From assembly GCA_015039365.1 (NCBI GenBank), contig WION01000233.1:1-64000 (forward strand): DNA of 64,000 nucleotides. The letters run 5' to 3'. The notes under the pieces were generated by a model. The model ran no database searches. It was not told the origin of the DNA and saw only the letters and a program-made list of their open reading frames with translations. The stretch comes from Amanita rubescens (taxonomy: Eukaryota > Basidiomycota > Agaricomycetes > Agaricales > Amanitaceae). Numbering within the stretch: position 1 is the stretch's first letter; each line of letters starts with the position of its first letter. Positions 11,221 through 21,562 of this stretch are shown here, in pieces. The position numbers and the translations under genes were made by a program.

Positions 11221-11689
11221 GTAAACACGTCTTTGAACGTGCACAGCAGCATTTCGCGCGTTCCAGTTTTATTTAAACCCATCATATCAGCAAGCGTCTT
11301 GCCTCAGTTCGGGTATTCAAATACTTACCGGATTACTGAACCGTGCATGTTTTCTCAGAGTCGTTCTTAATAAGCGCCGCACCCCCTTCAGAAGCAGAAA
11401 AACATACCTTATAATCAGTGCCAAGCCCGGCGACCCTGAAAGGGCAAGGATCAAAGCGTTGGAGAGGCAGAGGGCCTTCAGCCGAAAGTTCCCGCTCCGA
11501 GTCGACTCCTTCTACCTTCGTCCTAGCAACTCCCAGGATCGACGTCTTACTATCATCTACGGAACAGGTCCCCCCGCCAGATCCGAACCCGGTGATGCGG
11601 TTCCGCAACTTCGACTCGGGCGTGTCCATCATTCCAAAAACTTACCACAGGCACGAAAACTGAGCATTATCGATGGTCTTTATTGAACC
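11221..11689. other. Spacer of the inverted duplication
   Basis: Unique sequence between the two arms. Overlapping frames of 75-99 codons on both strands have no recognisable product, signal peptide or family match, so I call no gene. Confidence 0.5.
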
Positions 11690-12144
11690 TAGAGTGTGCT
11701 ATTCAGCGTTCTCTGATCGGGGTTCCTCAGCCGATAGTAATACAGACTTCGAATATCTATAAGACAAAGAAGGGACTTGGAGGTACGCAGCTATACATAT
11801 TTGTCAGACGCATGACAGGGAAGAACGCCGACAACCAGATTCGGCCATTACTTTTATCAAGGATTCGAATCGATTTGATTTGTCTTGCCAGCGCATTATA
11901 CCCAATTTACCATTATCTCTGACGTCCTCTTTGTCGACATTCAATCAGGAAAGTCTTGTTAAATTAACTTCGAATCAATACACGAGTTATGGCACGTCCG
12001 AATAACGATGAAATGCTTTTCGATGTGCATTCAATGTGTATACATAACGAGGTGCTTAAGACTGCGAGGCCAAGAAAGGGAGAATTACATGACGCTTCTA
12101 CGTTCAAATTCGCATCATTCTATCTGCTGAAGATCCTGACAAAT

Positions 12145-12318
12145 CTAGATGCAGCACTGGTAACAATCTTCGCTCAAACTGACGGGATACGTATCGCCAG
12201 AGCAATCAGACTGTTTCCCACAAACTTTGTCGCCGCACACTGGTGGTACGAGAGAGGGGAGAGCGAAGGCGGCTGATGCACATAGGAGCGCCGTTAGGAT
12301 GGCTGCAGAGAATTTCAT
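12145..12318 (-). CDS. Small secreted six-cysteine protein D (57 aa)
   Basis: A short intact frame below common length cut-offs. It starts MKFSAAILTALLCASAAFAL (signal peptide, nearly identical to gene A) and the mature part carries VCGDKVC, a lone cysteine after KQSD, then DCYQCCI and a stop, giving C-x4-C-x5-C-x12-C-x2-C-C. Promoter elements match gene A: a TATA box (12456-12451 on the minus strand) 138 bp upstream and a GTGAGT...CACAG 5'UTR intron. Reading frame, cysteine spacing and promoter are all preserved despite many substitutions against gene A, so the gene is probably functional rather than a random frame. Function unknown. Confidence 0.75.
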   Translation of the reverse strand: MKFSAAILTALLCASAAFALPSLVPPVCGDKVCGKQSDCSGDTYPVSLSEDCYQCCI

Positions 12319-12450
12319 ATTGTTCGAAGAGATAGGTGGGTCTGTGGGATGCCTCAGTCTTTCATCAAATTGAGGATATGTGCTGGAGACTCACTATTTA
12401 GAGAGACGGTAGTGAAACAGAAAAATGTTGGGGTGTCAGCACCGAAGGTC

Positions 12451-12456
12451 TTTATA
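12451..12456 (-). promoter_or_regulatory. TATA box of small secreted protein gene D
   Basis: TATAAA on the minus strand within GGATATAAAGACCTTCGG, equivalent to the gene A promoter. Confidence 0.65.
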
Positions 12457-12965
12457 TCCTTGGATTGTAAATTTGTAACCTGTAGCCTGAAGGCTCGGGT
12501 GCTGACAAAGCTTTTGTTTCCGGGCCTATTTCATGGGCAACGCGTAAGGCTTCACCGCATCATTTTTTTCCGCTGATTTAGGTAGGTCTATCTTATTATT
12601 GATTTTTGCCCGCCGACTCTACTAATAAGTTAGACCGGCTGTCTCGAGCACTAGATATACCCTGACATGCTTTAGTATTGGAAATTCCAATCGCAGAGGC
12701 CATCATAGAGGCGATAAAACTTCGTATTCCGCCCATTCCATTACAGTGCTTCAGAAAATTTGAAGTGAAAAACACGTTAATGCGCCCGCGATAATAACGG
12801 CCTTAGTGTTCGTACAATAGGCGGCTGTGCGTCCCCCCGTACTGTGTCCGCTGGATTATAATGTTTCAAAGACCCTTGAAACGACGAACAATACTTTTTT
12901 GCTTGTAGCGATAGCTGATAGGAAATGTTCGTAACTTGAAGCTTCAAGTGGGGGATCCATTTCAT

Positions 12966-13600
12966 CAGAAAGAGGCCAAATCATTTTCTTGGCCATGACT
13001 CCTAGTAGGACGGTCAACATGCGTAAGCCCTATCAACCTCGAAGTGGTCAATGATGTTTTGCATACCCTGCATGAGAAGAGATATTGAGATCAAACATTT
13101 TCCACAGAGGCTGAGAACGTCTTCGGTTTGGGGTCCTTATCGAAGAAGACGTGAAGTTGTTTGTCTTGGCTTGGCTCGGTAAACGCACAAACTGTGACGT
13201 CGACGCGTGATGGACTAGCGTGACGGTTCTCTTTCTCTAACATTTTCGACGTCCCAAAGATATCTGAAACGCCATAATGCGACAGCCGCACTGGCGGCAC
13301 AATATGGAGCGGTATGTGTATGACGATTCCTCTAAAATTCCAATTTAAGGTACGTTTCTTATCAACGTAGGTCACGGTCTGATTAAATAGATTTGAAGTG
13401 CAGTCGGTACTTCGCAATGGTAGCGAACAAAAATCAATATACAGTACTAGCAATGAGAAGAAACCTACTCTTCAGTGAATTTGGGGGACACGAGCTGGTC
13501 TGCTGACGGGATGGCTTATTATAACTTACGAGACCAATTATTAGACCAACCGTCTCTCAGGACTCGGAATCAAGTTTGCATCGTCAGGCGAGAACCGGCT
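12966..13600. other. Intergenic, no supported gene
   Basis: A 120-codon minus frame (13091-13453) has no recognisable domain or signal peptide; I do not call it. Confidence 0.45.
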
Positions 13601-13614
13601 GAGCATGCCACGGG

Positions 13615-13620
13615 TATAAA
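13615..13620 (+). promoter_or_regulatory. TATA box of small secreted protein gene B
   Basis: TATAAA in GGTATAAAGGCCTGCAATG, 133 bp before the ATG, with a following 5'UTR intron 13675-13720 (GTGAGT...TTTCAG). Confidence 0.65.
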
Positions 13621-13747
13621 GGCCTGCAATGTTGACCCTGCGAAATTCCTCAGGATCCCCAGTGCCTCTCTAAAGTGAGTCTTCCGCCTATAAAATCAGT
13701 TTCGATTTTAAAAATTTCAGATCTACCTATTATCTCTTTCCGACAAT

Positions 13748-13987
13748 ATGAGATTCTCGGCAACCATCATTATGGCGCTCCTCTGCGTAGAGTCGGCCAC
13801 CCTCGCTCTCCCTAGCTCACTCCAATCGAGGGATGAGAAATTTACAACCTGCCTTGACAAAGTGTGCAATCAAAAAAGCGCTGGTTGTCCTTTTCCATGG
13901 ATTTACGTTCAGATAAACCAGAATTGCTATATGTGCTGTGCCTGGTTCAGTCAGAAAGCTTCGGTTGAAGATGATAAGCGTACATAG
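13748..13987 (+). CDS. Small secreted six-cysteine protein B (79 aa)
   Basis: Signal peptide MRFSATIIMALLCVESATLA, then PSSLQSRDEKF and the cysteine module C-x4-C-x6-C-x12-C-x2-C-C (TCLDKVC, GC, NCYMCC). It has a longer, charged tail (AWFSQKASVEDDKRT) than its relatives. The QSRDE segment just after the signal is shared with gene C and reads like a short propeptide. It is the most diverged intact copy by eye and has its own TATA box and 5'UTR intron. Function not recognised. Confidence 0.8.
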   Translation: MRFSATIIMALLCVESATLALPSSLQSRDEKFTTCLDKVCNQKSAGCPFPWIYVQINQNCYMCCAWFSQKASVEDDKRT

Positions 13988-14359
13988 AGAACCAGAGATA
14001 TCGGAGTTGGATAGTGATGCGAGTGTGAACAGGCGCGATCGTGTACTTGATGAGCGCTAGCTCCGAATCATCCATGTTTCTTCTGCTTCGACAGCGATTA
14101 CAGCACCTATTGTGAAGCGTGATGATGTTGGCAAATGAGTTATTTTGTTTATCACTACATAATGAAATTAAACCTAGTTTTTGTCGTTCCAAAGTTTTTC
14201 TGGAACAAACTGTAGTGCTACGAGTACAGTGCAATACGGAGAGTTGTCGCTGATGCCGGACTCCCGAAATTTCCAATATTAGACTGCCATTGACGTAGCT
14301 GCGACTACAGGCATGCCCTTACTCACAGCCGCGGAAATCAGCGGATAAAATTCAATCTA

Positions 14360-15085
14360 GCGGTGGAAACGCAAGACATTAGGCCCACCTAATGGGCCTC
14401 CCTAAATTAAAATGAATTGGCAGACAACAATCAGTCCAGCGCTGGAAACGAGAGTTCAGGTTTTTGAAATATAAAAAAAATGCGCACCCTTGGCGAACAT
14501 AATAGGCTTGCCTGGGTTTGGCATTCCGGAGTATATAAAACCTACAGTTTTAATATCCTGAGGCTCTTCGGGTTCCCCAGCACCTCTCTAGTAAACGGTG
14601 AGTTTCTCGCTCATTTTGGTCGGGGCTTGAGGCATCACACAGATCTACCAATTTCTTTCCGACAGTATGAGGTTTTCAGCACCTGTCCACCATTGGTGAA
14701 TCTTCAGTTGAAGGTGGCGATGATAAGATTACGCACTAGATAATTCGTGTGGTTGTCTTAGTAAACTTTATAATTACCGGCCTGCTCAAAAATGTTTGAT
14801 GACCACACCATCGGTGTCTTCGCCTCAGATATGCAGATATAAGAAATCGGTTGGATACCCCCAGAAATTCAACCTTACACGCCCAGTAGTATATCCCTAG
14901 ACGGGGGCTTTGTTCTTTGCAAATCAGACTATCGGAGGAACGTGGAGCGGTCTCGGACCGTCTCTAGTAGCCTGTCTTTCAAGTTCTATAATTGAATCAA
15001 GTCGGCACTAGCGAAACGCGATGCTTTCGCTACCGTATAGATGACGGTATAGTTATCGAGCGCTGAGTGCTAAGCGTCAACCAAG
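14360..15085 (+). repeat. Direct repeat, copy 1
   Basis: Homologous to 16900-17845. Shared stretches include AGGCCCACCTAATG, AATTGGCAGACA, AATCAGTCCAGCG, ATAATAGGCTTGCCTGGG, GATGATAAGATTACGC, GGACCGTCTCTAGTAGCCT and GTTATCGAGCGCTGAG. Copy 1 is shorter, mainly because the secreted-protein coding part is deleted. Confidence 0.7.
14532..14710 (+). pseudogene. Relic of a small secreted protein gene, coding part deleted
   Basis: TATA box (TATATAAAA at 14532) and the 5'UTR block are preserved, then ATGAGGTTTTCAGCACCTGT opens a frame that ends at a TGA after 10 codons. Sequence matching the 3' part of the relic at 17200 follows directly, so the cysteine domain was deleted. Confidence 0.6.
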
Positions 15086-15690
15086 GGTGTTGTCCCCAAA
15101 TTCTTTATTGAAACAGCGACAAGGTGCCACGGGGATTTTGGGAGAAAGAAGTCATAAATGCGGGGCGCATGTTGGATAATTCGGCAGCTTGGATTGACCT
15201 GCGTCCGGAAGTGAGTCAGTCTGCTGTGCATACGGGAATGGTAACATCTTAAGCATAGCGCCCATCTGTCCTTGCGGTAGCCGTATCTTTCGTTTCCCGG
15301 TACACTATCATTGTAACATATAGCATGAGCGGCCTGCTTATCAACTGCATCCTTTGCCTGATAGAAAAGCAAGACTTTACGACAATGGTAAGTGTACTGT
15401 TGCTGGGCCTGTGGAGGCGGGAGAGCGTATATGGCCTTGGGAATGAAGGCAATTAAGGATGTTGACGAGGCAATATGGATAGCTGGTGATGCATTGATGG
15501 TGTGTCATCAAGGCGGAACTAGCATTATGTAACTCCGAGTGCCTCACCAGCCTGAGCTTCCGCCATGTCAAAGCGCAGTAAGCCTACTGAAACTTTGAAG
15601 GTTGTCTAACGTTATATATCGCGATAGGTGTATTATTTAATTCGCGCGACGCACGGTGCTCTTGGGGGTGACCAGTGATCAGGTGGCTTC
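15086..15690. other. Intergenic, no supported gene
   Basis: Minus frames of 64-100 codons overlap here with no recognisable product. No repeat detected. Confidence 0.45.
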
Positions 15691-15699
15691 CGAGTACTT

Positions 15700-16340
15700 T
15701 TTTTACGGATCAAGTTAAAAACAGTATAGTCACGGTCCCCATCAGCAATCCCTACGTCGTTTCAAGGGTCTTTGAAACATTACTTATAGTTCAACGGGCA
15801 CAATACAAAGCATCGTCGCGGACGGCCTCCCAGAAATTTCCAACATTTTGTATAGCTACGACTCCACAGACGCCGTGGTCATTTCTTTCCAACCAATACG
15901 AGATTCTCAGCAAACATCATCATCCTCGCGGCGCTCCTCTGCATACCAGCCACCATCGCTCTTCCCAGCCTACTTCAATTGAGGGATGAACTCCACAAAG
16001 GCTGCCTTCCTACAAGCTCGTATGACTGTCCTTTTTGTCCAGTTACCTTGCCAATGGTTGAAGGTCCTGTTCGGAGACAAAGTCGTTCTTGATGATCGCA
16101 TCATATATGTCCTTCCGCTTCCCCATCGGGGGCGGTTAACGTTGTGACGTATTTTCTGCAATGCGATAGGCGAAATACGAAGCGTTATATCTTCTATGAT
16201 GGCCGCTGCAATTGGAAATTAAAGTATGTCCAGTGCTCGAGACTGCCAGTTCTAACTTACTAGTAGAGTCAGTGGACAAAAATCACGAAATAAGTAGACC
16301 TAATGCACTTTTCGATGAATTGAATATAAATTACAAAATC
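15700..16340 (+). repeat. Third copy of the outer segment of the inverted-duplication unit
   Basis: Contains GTTTCAAGGGTCTTTGAAAC (15759-15778), ACAATACAAAGCATCGTCGC, a secreted-protein relic and the TTACTAGTAGAGTC region in the same order as 9680-10240, and leads directly into gene C. The unit was therefore copied in direct as well as inverted orientation. Confidence 0.65.
15899..16080 (+). pseudogene. Relic of a small secreted protein gene, start codon lost
   Basis: ACG AGA TTC TCA GCA replaces the family's ATG AGA TTC TCG GCA, so the initiator is mutated. The downstream frame still reads RFSANIIILAALLCIPATIA, LP, then LQLRDELHKGC and a YDCPFC cluster before degrading. Homologous to the relic at 9791-9940. 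Confidence 0.6.
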
Positions 16341-16451
16341 ATGCGGTGAAGCCCTACGCGTTGTCTATGAAATACATCCGGAAACGAAAAATTATAGTTG
16401 TCAGCATCCGAGTCTTCAGGTTACGGGCTAAGATGAACGGCGTTCGAAAGA

Positions 16452-16457
16452 TATAAA
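16452..16457 (+). promoter_or_regulatory. TATA box of small secreted protein gene C
   Basis: TATAAA in GATATAAAAACCTTCAATTC, 138 bp before the ATG, with a 5'UTR intron 16514-16566 (GTGAGT...CACAG) nearly identical to that of gene A. Confidence 0.7.
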
Positions 16458-16589
16458 AACCTTCAATTCTGACACCCCAGTATTCTTCAGCTTCACTAGC
16501 GCCTCTCTAAACAGTGAGTCTCCTGCACATAGCCTCAATTTGATCAAAGATTGAGGCGTCCCACAGATCCACCTATCTCTTCGAACAAT

Positions 16590-16799
16590 ATGAAATTATC
16601 TGCAGCCATCCTCACGACGCTTCTCTGCGTATCGACCACCCTCGCCCTCCCCGACGCTGTCCAATCGAGGGACGAAGAAGCCGTTCTAACCTGCACGGGA
16701 CCGATTTGCTATGAGTCAGGCAATTGCCCTTATCTATGGTTTTCCCTGCCTGTAAACGCCACTTGTTACAAATGCTGCACCTGGATCAACGAGGAATAG
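16590..16799 (+). CDS. Small secreted six-cysteine protein C (69 aa)
   Basis: Signal peptide MKLSAAILTTLLCVSTTLAL, short DAVQSRDEE segment, then C-x4-C-x5-C-x12-C-x2-C-C (TCTGPIC, NC, TCYKCC) and a tail TWINEE. The aromatic run YLWFSLPVN between cysteines 3 and 4 matches gene B (FPWIYVQIN), so the loop has a conserved hydrophobic character. The upstream region is closest to gene A. The protein should be exported by the secretory pathway; its function is not recognised. Confidence 0.82.
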   Translation: MKLSAAILTTLLCVSTTLALPDAVQSRDEEAVLTCTGPICYESGNCPYLWFSLPVNATCYKCCTWINEE

Positions 16800-16899
16800 T
16801 TGAAGGGACAGATGATAAAGGTACATATGTAGAGGATTGGAGATAGAATTGGATAATGACGCGAGTTGAAGATAGAGGCGCGATCTACTACACCGATCG

Positions 16900-17845
16900 T
16901 CCTTTTAAGAAACGGAAGACATAAGGCCCACCTAATGCAATTAAAGGTGAATTGGCAGACAAAAATCAGTCCAGCGTTGGAAATGAGAGTTCAAGTTTTC
17001 AAAATACAAAACAATGGTAATGACACTTGCGCACCCTTGGCAGCCATAATAGGCTTGCCTGGGCTTGGGATTCTGGAAGATCTATGTAAAACCTTCGGTG
17101 TTAGCATCCTGAAGTTCTTCGGGTTTTCCGGCACCTATCTAAGCGGTGATTTTCTCGCTCATATCTTCGATCCTCAATTTGATCAGAACTTGAGGCATCC
17201 TGAGGTTTTCAGCACCTATCCTCATAGCGGTCCTATGCGCATTATCCGCCATCGCTCATTCCCAGCTCTCATCGACTGGAGGACAGGCAGTTGATTCAAA
17301 TCTACCTCTCCGGTAGCACTGCAAACCAGTTTCATTGCCCTTTTCTATTCGCTTCCATTTGGAAAGGCAGCTGTTACAGGTGCTGTGCAGACATCCTCGG
17401 TGAATCTTGTTGAATGTGGCGATGATAAGATTACGCGCTAGATAATTCGTGTGGTTGTCGTAAACACCGGTCCTGCTCGAAAATGTTTGATGATCACATC
17501 ATCAGTGTCTTCGTCCCTTTGGAAGCGTCTTCCGTGCCTACGTCAGTGAATTTGCGATCTGATAATGTCTCCTCCCAATATTGCCCACGAAATCGGTCGG
17601 ATACCTCTTGAAATTCAACCTTACACCGCCTGCTGTTGGAACTTGGCAGTAAATCCCTGGACCTTTATTCGTTGCGAATGAGACTGCCAGAGCAACGCCG
17701 AGCAATTGCGGACCGTCTCTAGTAGCCTATCTTTCTATAATTAAATCAGGTTGGCCATACAGAGACTACTGAAACGCGATGCCCTCGCTACCGAATAGAG
17801 TTATCGAGCGCTGAGCGCTGAGCATCAATCGGCTGCGCTAACTTT
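16900..17845 (+). repeat. Direct repeat, copy 2
   Basis: Counterpart of 14360-15085 with a longer central part. A third, much weaker echo of its last part (CTCGCTACCGAA) sits near 18050. Confidence 0.65.
17200..17405 (+). pseudogene. Relic of a small secreted protein gene, start lost and internal stop
   Basis: CTG in place of ATG, then RFSAPILIAVLCALSAIAHS still reads as the family signal peptide; the frame stops at a TAG after PLR. Further on, TGTTACAGGTGCTGTGCA preserves the C-Y-x-C-C hallmark out of frame with the start. The TATA-like promoter (GATCTATGTAAAACC) is also decayed. Confidence 0.6.
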
Positions 17846-18849
17846 GACACGCCAATGGAGAGTTATACGAAATAAGCTCCTACGGAAACTAATCGCTTCC
17901 GAACGACTAGCGACATAAGCGATGGGCGTCAATCAATCACGTCGAGCAAGACTCATTGAAAGATCCGTCAAGGTGTGTCATGATTGAGTTAGGTTGACCG
18001 TACGGAGACAGAAGCTGTCCGAAAAGTACATTCGAGTTGCTCTCGCTACCGAACGGAACTATCACCATGCGTCAATGAACCGTAAAAAGCGGAACTAATC
18101 AGAGTTTGACCTAGCAGCAACCTCTCATAGAATACATTTATAACTGCGCCGTGATTAGGCCAATCTTAACGTATCGATATCGGAAGAAGTACAGGCCATC
18201 CGTACTTCCACGCTGGCCAAAGTTTGCCACAAGGATATGGGCGCAGGGCGGTTGATTTATTTGAGATTTTCAGGCTCTCGCGTCTGCTCAATAACTGTCG
18301 TTACACTAGAGCCACCCGTCAGTATGGGCGCTGTGATTGACGGATGCGGAGCTTGCCTGTCTAGACAAATGAATGGTAAATCATACACCCTGCAAAGCAA
18401 TTCAATGAGCAAAGCGACGCGGCGCGATCAGCTGGACGTTCAATAGTATTCGGATCAGCGGCAAATGTTTGCAATTAAGCCATTTGAAGGATAGTCGGCA
18501 GGTGAAAATTTAGAGACAACTTGTTCATTGTCAACTAGGCGAGGAGCTAGGCACATTATGGTAAAGGCCGGATAGGAGCAGGAACCGGCTTTAGCAAATA
18601 TGGAACAAGACCTAGGTCATGTTCGTGACACGTTTCCATGGTGATGATAAGGCGGGCGACATACGGAGCTGATGTCATCATGCAACGTGGTCGACAATTA
18701 TGGCCTGTATAGCACTCCCATTATAACTCTTCTGAACCTCTCTTCATCTAATAGATCTATCATGACGGCATCACCGGCGTTCAACTTGCATAAGTACCAG
18801 CGATAACAACCTCGATAACCCATCGTTCTGCATAGAAAATTCTCTTATC
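17846..18849. other. Intergenic, no supported gene
   Basis: Only short frames; the longest is 69 codons at 18237 without recognisable features. It separates the secreted-protein block from the plus-strand GMC pseudogene. Confidence 0.5.
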
Positions 18850-21346
18850 ATGTCTTCTTCTAGGAGTTTACGACTACATCGTTGTTGGCGGTGGCACAGC
18901 TGGGCTTGTCGTCGCTGCTCGTCTCTCAGAAAACCCAGACGTTACCGTCTGCGTCGTCGAAGCCGGCAAGGATCACTCAACTAATGTCGACACCATGATA
19001 CCAGGTATGCTCTTAGTCGTAGCGCTTCATCCCATCATGTGCTCAGTTCTTTCTTTAGGATTCGCTTTCAAGAACATGGGCAACCCAGAAGTTGATTGGA
19101 TGTTTTTCACGGCTCCGCAGCCTCACTTGAATGGGCGTCAAATGATGATTAATCGGTTAGTGTTATCTGGTCTTTCGCGCTAAACGTTCTAACCGAGTTG
19201 CAGGGGCAAAGGTTTGGGCGGTTCCAGCATTGTAAGCATCTACGCAAGACGCATTTTTCACTTTGTTGACATTTAGTCAGCTGAACATTATGGGTGTTTC
19301 TCGGTGAGTAAACGAGGATGTCGAAATTGGCGAAAACTAATAAACGTTCGCAGTGGCAATGCCAAAGAATACGATGGTCAGTTTATCATCACCTTGCGCC
19401 TAAGGCAATTTACCAACAAAACACAGCATTCGAATCTCTTGGCTCCCCTGGCTGGAACTGGGAATCGTTCCTCAAATACTTCAAGAAGGTTCAACTTGTT
19501 TTCTGTTCTGATATACGCATATATTGACATTTAAGCTAGTCCGAGACCTTCACTGCAAGCTCCGAGGAGCTATCAAACATCTGCATCAACCCCGACTCCA
19601 GCGCACACGGATCAGAAGGTCCTCTTCATATCTCCGTCCCAAGGTGGATCAGCGATACCGCTGCACCTTTCCGTTCGACGCTTGAATCTTCCTTCGGTAT
19701 TAAGCGCATTGCGGACGGCGTAAGTCCTCGTATTCTCCGCCAGACACTCAGCTGAGATCTTTACCTCAGTGCTCGGGCGAAAACACTGGTATTCAGGGCG
19801 CATATCAGAGCATTCACCCCACTGAAGCCGTCAGGAGCTCCTCCGCATCGGTACGGTGTCCATGTATGCGAGCGATAACACACAATCTCATCACTATAAT
19901 AGGCATACCTCCAACCCAACAAGGCTCGAAACAACTTGCACGTCATAACCGGCGCTCATGTTACACGTGTCTTGTTCAACAGCGAGAAACACGAAGATAA
20001 GTTGGTCGCAAGCGGCATTGAGTATGCCAAGGACGGAAAGACGTACACAGTCGCTACGCGGAAGGAAGTCATCATTTGCGGAGGTGCGTTGAAAGATGAC
20101 AGTCCTCCGTAAAAGACTAATGTCCCGCGAATAGGCACCATCCAAACGCCTCAAGTGTTGGAGTTGTCCGGTATTGGCAACAAGAGCATCCTCGAGGCTA
20201 ACGGTGTTGTTTGCCGTCACCATTTGCCTGGTGTTGGACAGAACCTTCGTATGTGCCCAATTCATCCATTATCATCGGGGTCTGACATCATGGACAACAG
20301 AGGACCACTTCTGGGTCCCTTACATCAAGAAATGGACAACAAGATTGACTCTTTCGAAATCCTAATGTCCTGACCCCGCCCGCGCTGGTCAAGAATGGAT
20401 GCTCTAGTGAGTGTAAACCGGATTCAAACTCGGTTCCAAACTGACATTCGTTATTCTAGCCAAGAATCCAAACTTGGGATGCTCTCCTCGTTCCCATCTG
20501 CAAGCTTTGCTTATGTCCCCGTTTCCACCTTCTCCAACGAAGAGACGTACGTCAAGGGCGTTGAATCCCTGACGATTACCGGTCCTGCCGAATCAAAGAC
20601 AATCCAGAAGCAGAAGGAATGGATCAAATCCTAACGTTCCTCACCTTGAGTAAGTGTCATTTCGACGAGACGCGCCCTGTTCGTTCAACTCCTTTGCTCT
20701 CAGATTCGCTCCATTCCCAGGATGCCTTCCTGCACCCGGCGCAGTGCCCCAACCAGGAAAGCAGTTACTACTCGTTCTTCGTCGGCCTTCTCCATCCCTT
20801 CTCCCGCGGTTCGGTCCACATAGGATCACCAGACGCATTCGCATCTCCCGTCATCGACCAGCGTGCGCTTGATAACGAAGTCGACATCGAGATGATGCTG
20901 GATGCTATCAAGTTTGTACGCAAAGTCGGCGAGACTGGTCCTTTGGGCGCTATCGGCCGAAACGAGCTTTTGCCGGGAGCAGAGGTACAGACGGACGATC
21001 AGCTGAGAGAATGGATCAAGAACTCTGTTCAGACGATGTTCCACCCGATTGGAACTGCGTCGATGCTGCCCCTCGAGGATGGCGGTGTGGTCGATGCTAC
21101 GCTCAAGGTTTACGGAACTGCAAATTTGCGGGTGGTGAGTTTTTTTTTTGATTGGCATGTGGAGTGTGTGAACGCTTTGGTTGACGATTCTTTGCAGGTC
21201 GACGCGTCGGTCATGCCTATTCATATTTCTGCCCACACTCAAGCGACGGTATATGCCATCGCTGAGAAGGTAAGATTACAATTCCAACTGAGATGATATT
21301 AGGTTGCTGAGTGATATTCCAGGCTGCTGATATTATCAGGTCATAA
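18850..21346 (+). pseudogene. GMC oxidoreductase pseudogene, full length
   Basis: Full-length relative of the pseudogene at 1-2490. Readable exons give [12 protein letters not shown] (FAD motif), [101 protein letters not shown] and VDASVMPIHISAHTQATVYA, ending AADIIRS at 21346. It is damaged by five single-base indels: +1 near 18870 just after the ATG, -1 near 20328, +1 near 20370 (together enclosing an in-frame TAA), +1 near 20632 (creating TAA after EWIKS) and +1 near 20764. Splice sites and C-terminus are otherwise good, so inactivation looks recent. Confidence 0.85.
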
Positions 21347-21562
21347 AGACCTTTTTTTAACTTAAGATTTTACAACGAAGGGAAAATGACTCGATGAGCA
21401 TTATATCATCACTATAATAATTGCATACGATATTTGAGACCTATTACGAGCTTGTTACAACTAATGATATTAATAATTCAATTTTCGTTCAACTTGACTT
21501 TCCGTCCGAAAAAGTGTGATTAACTCAGAGCATTCGTATAATGACTGTTATTCTTGGTATCA

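Larger units (their letters stand above)
11690..12965 (-). repeat. Right arm of imperfect inverted duplication
   Basis: Reverse-complement counterpart of 9617-11220, shorter by the secreted-protein relic in the left arm. It contains gene D (12145-12318 minus) in the place corresponding to gene A, so the two intact genes point at each other across the spacer. Confidence 0.75.

Noticed and set aside
13091..13453. 120-codon minus frame as a gene
   Set aside because: No signal peptide, domain or splice support, and it lies between repeat units.
10530..16799. Hydrophobin genes
   Set aside because: Hydrophobins have eight cysteines with two CC pairs; these proteins have six with one CC pair.
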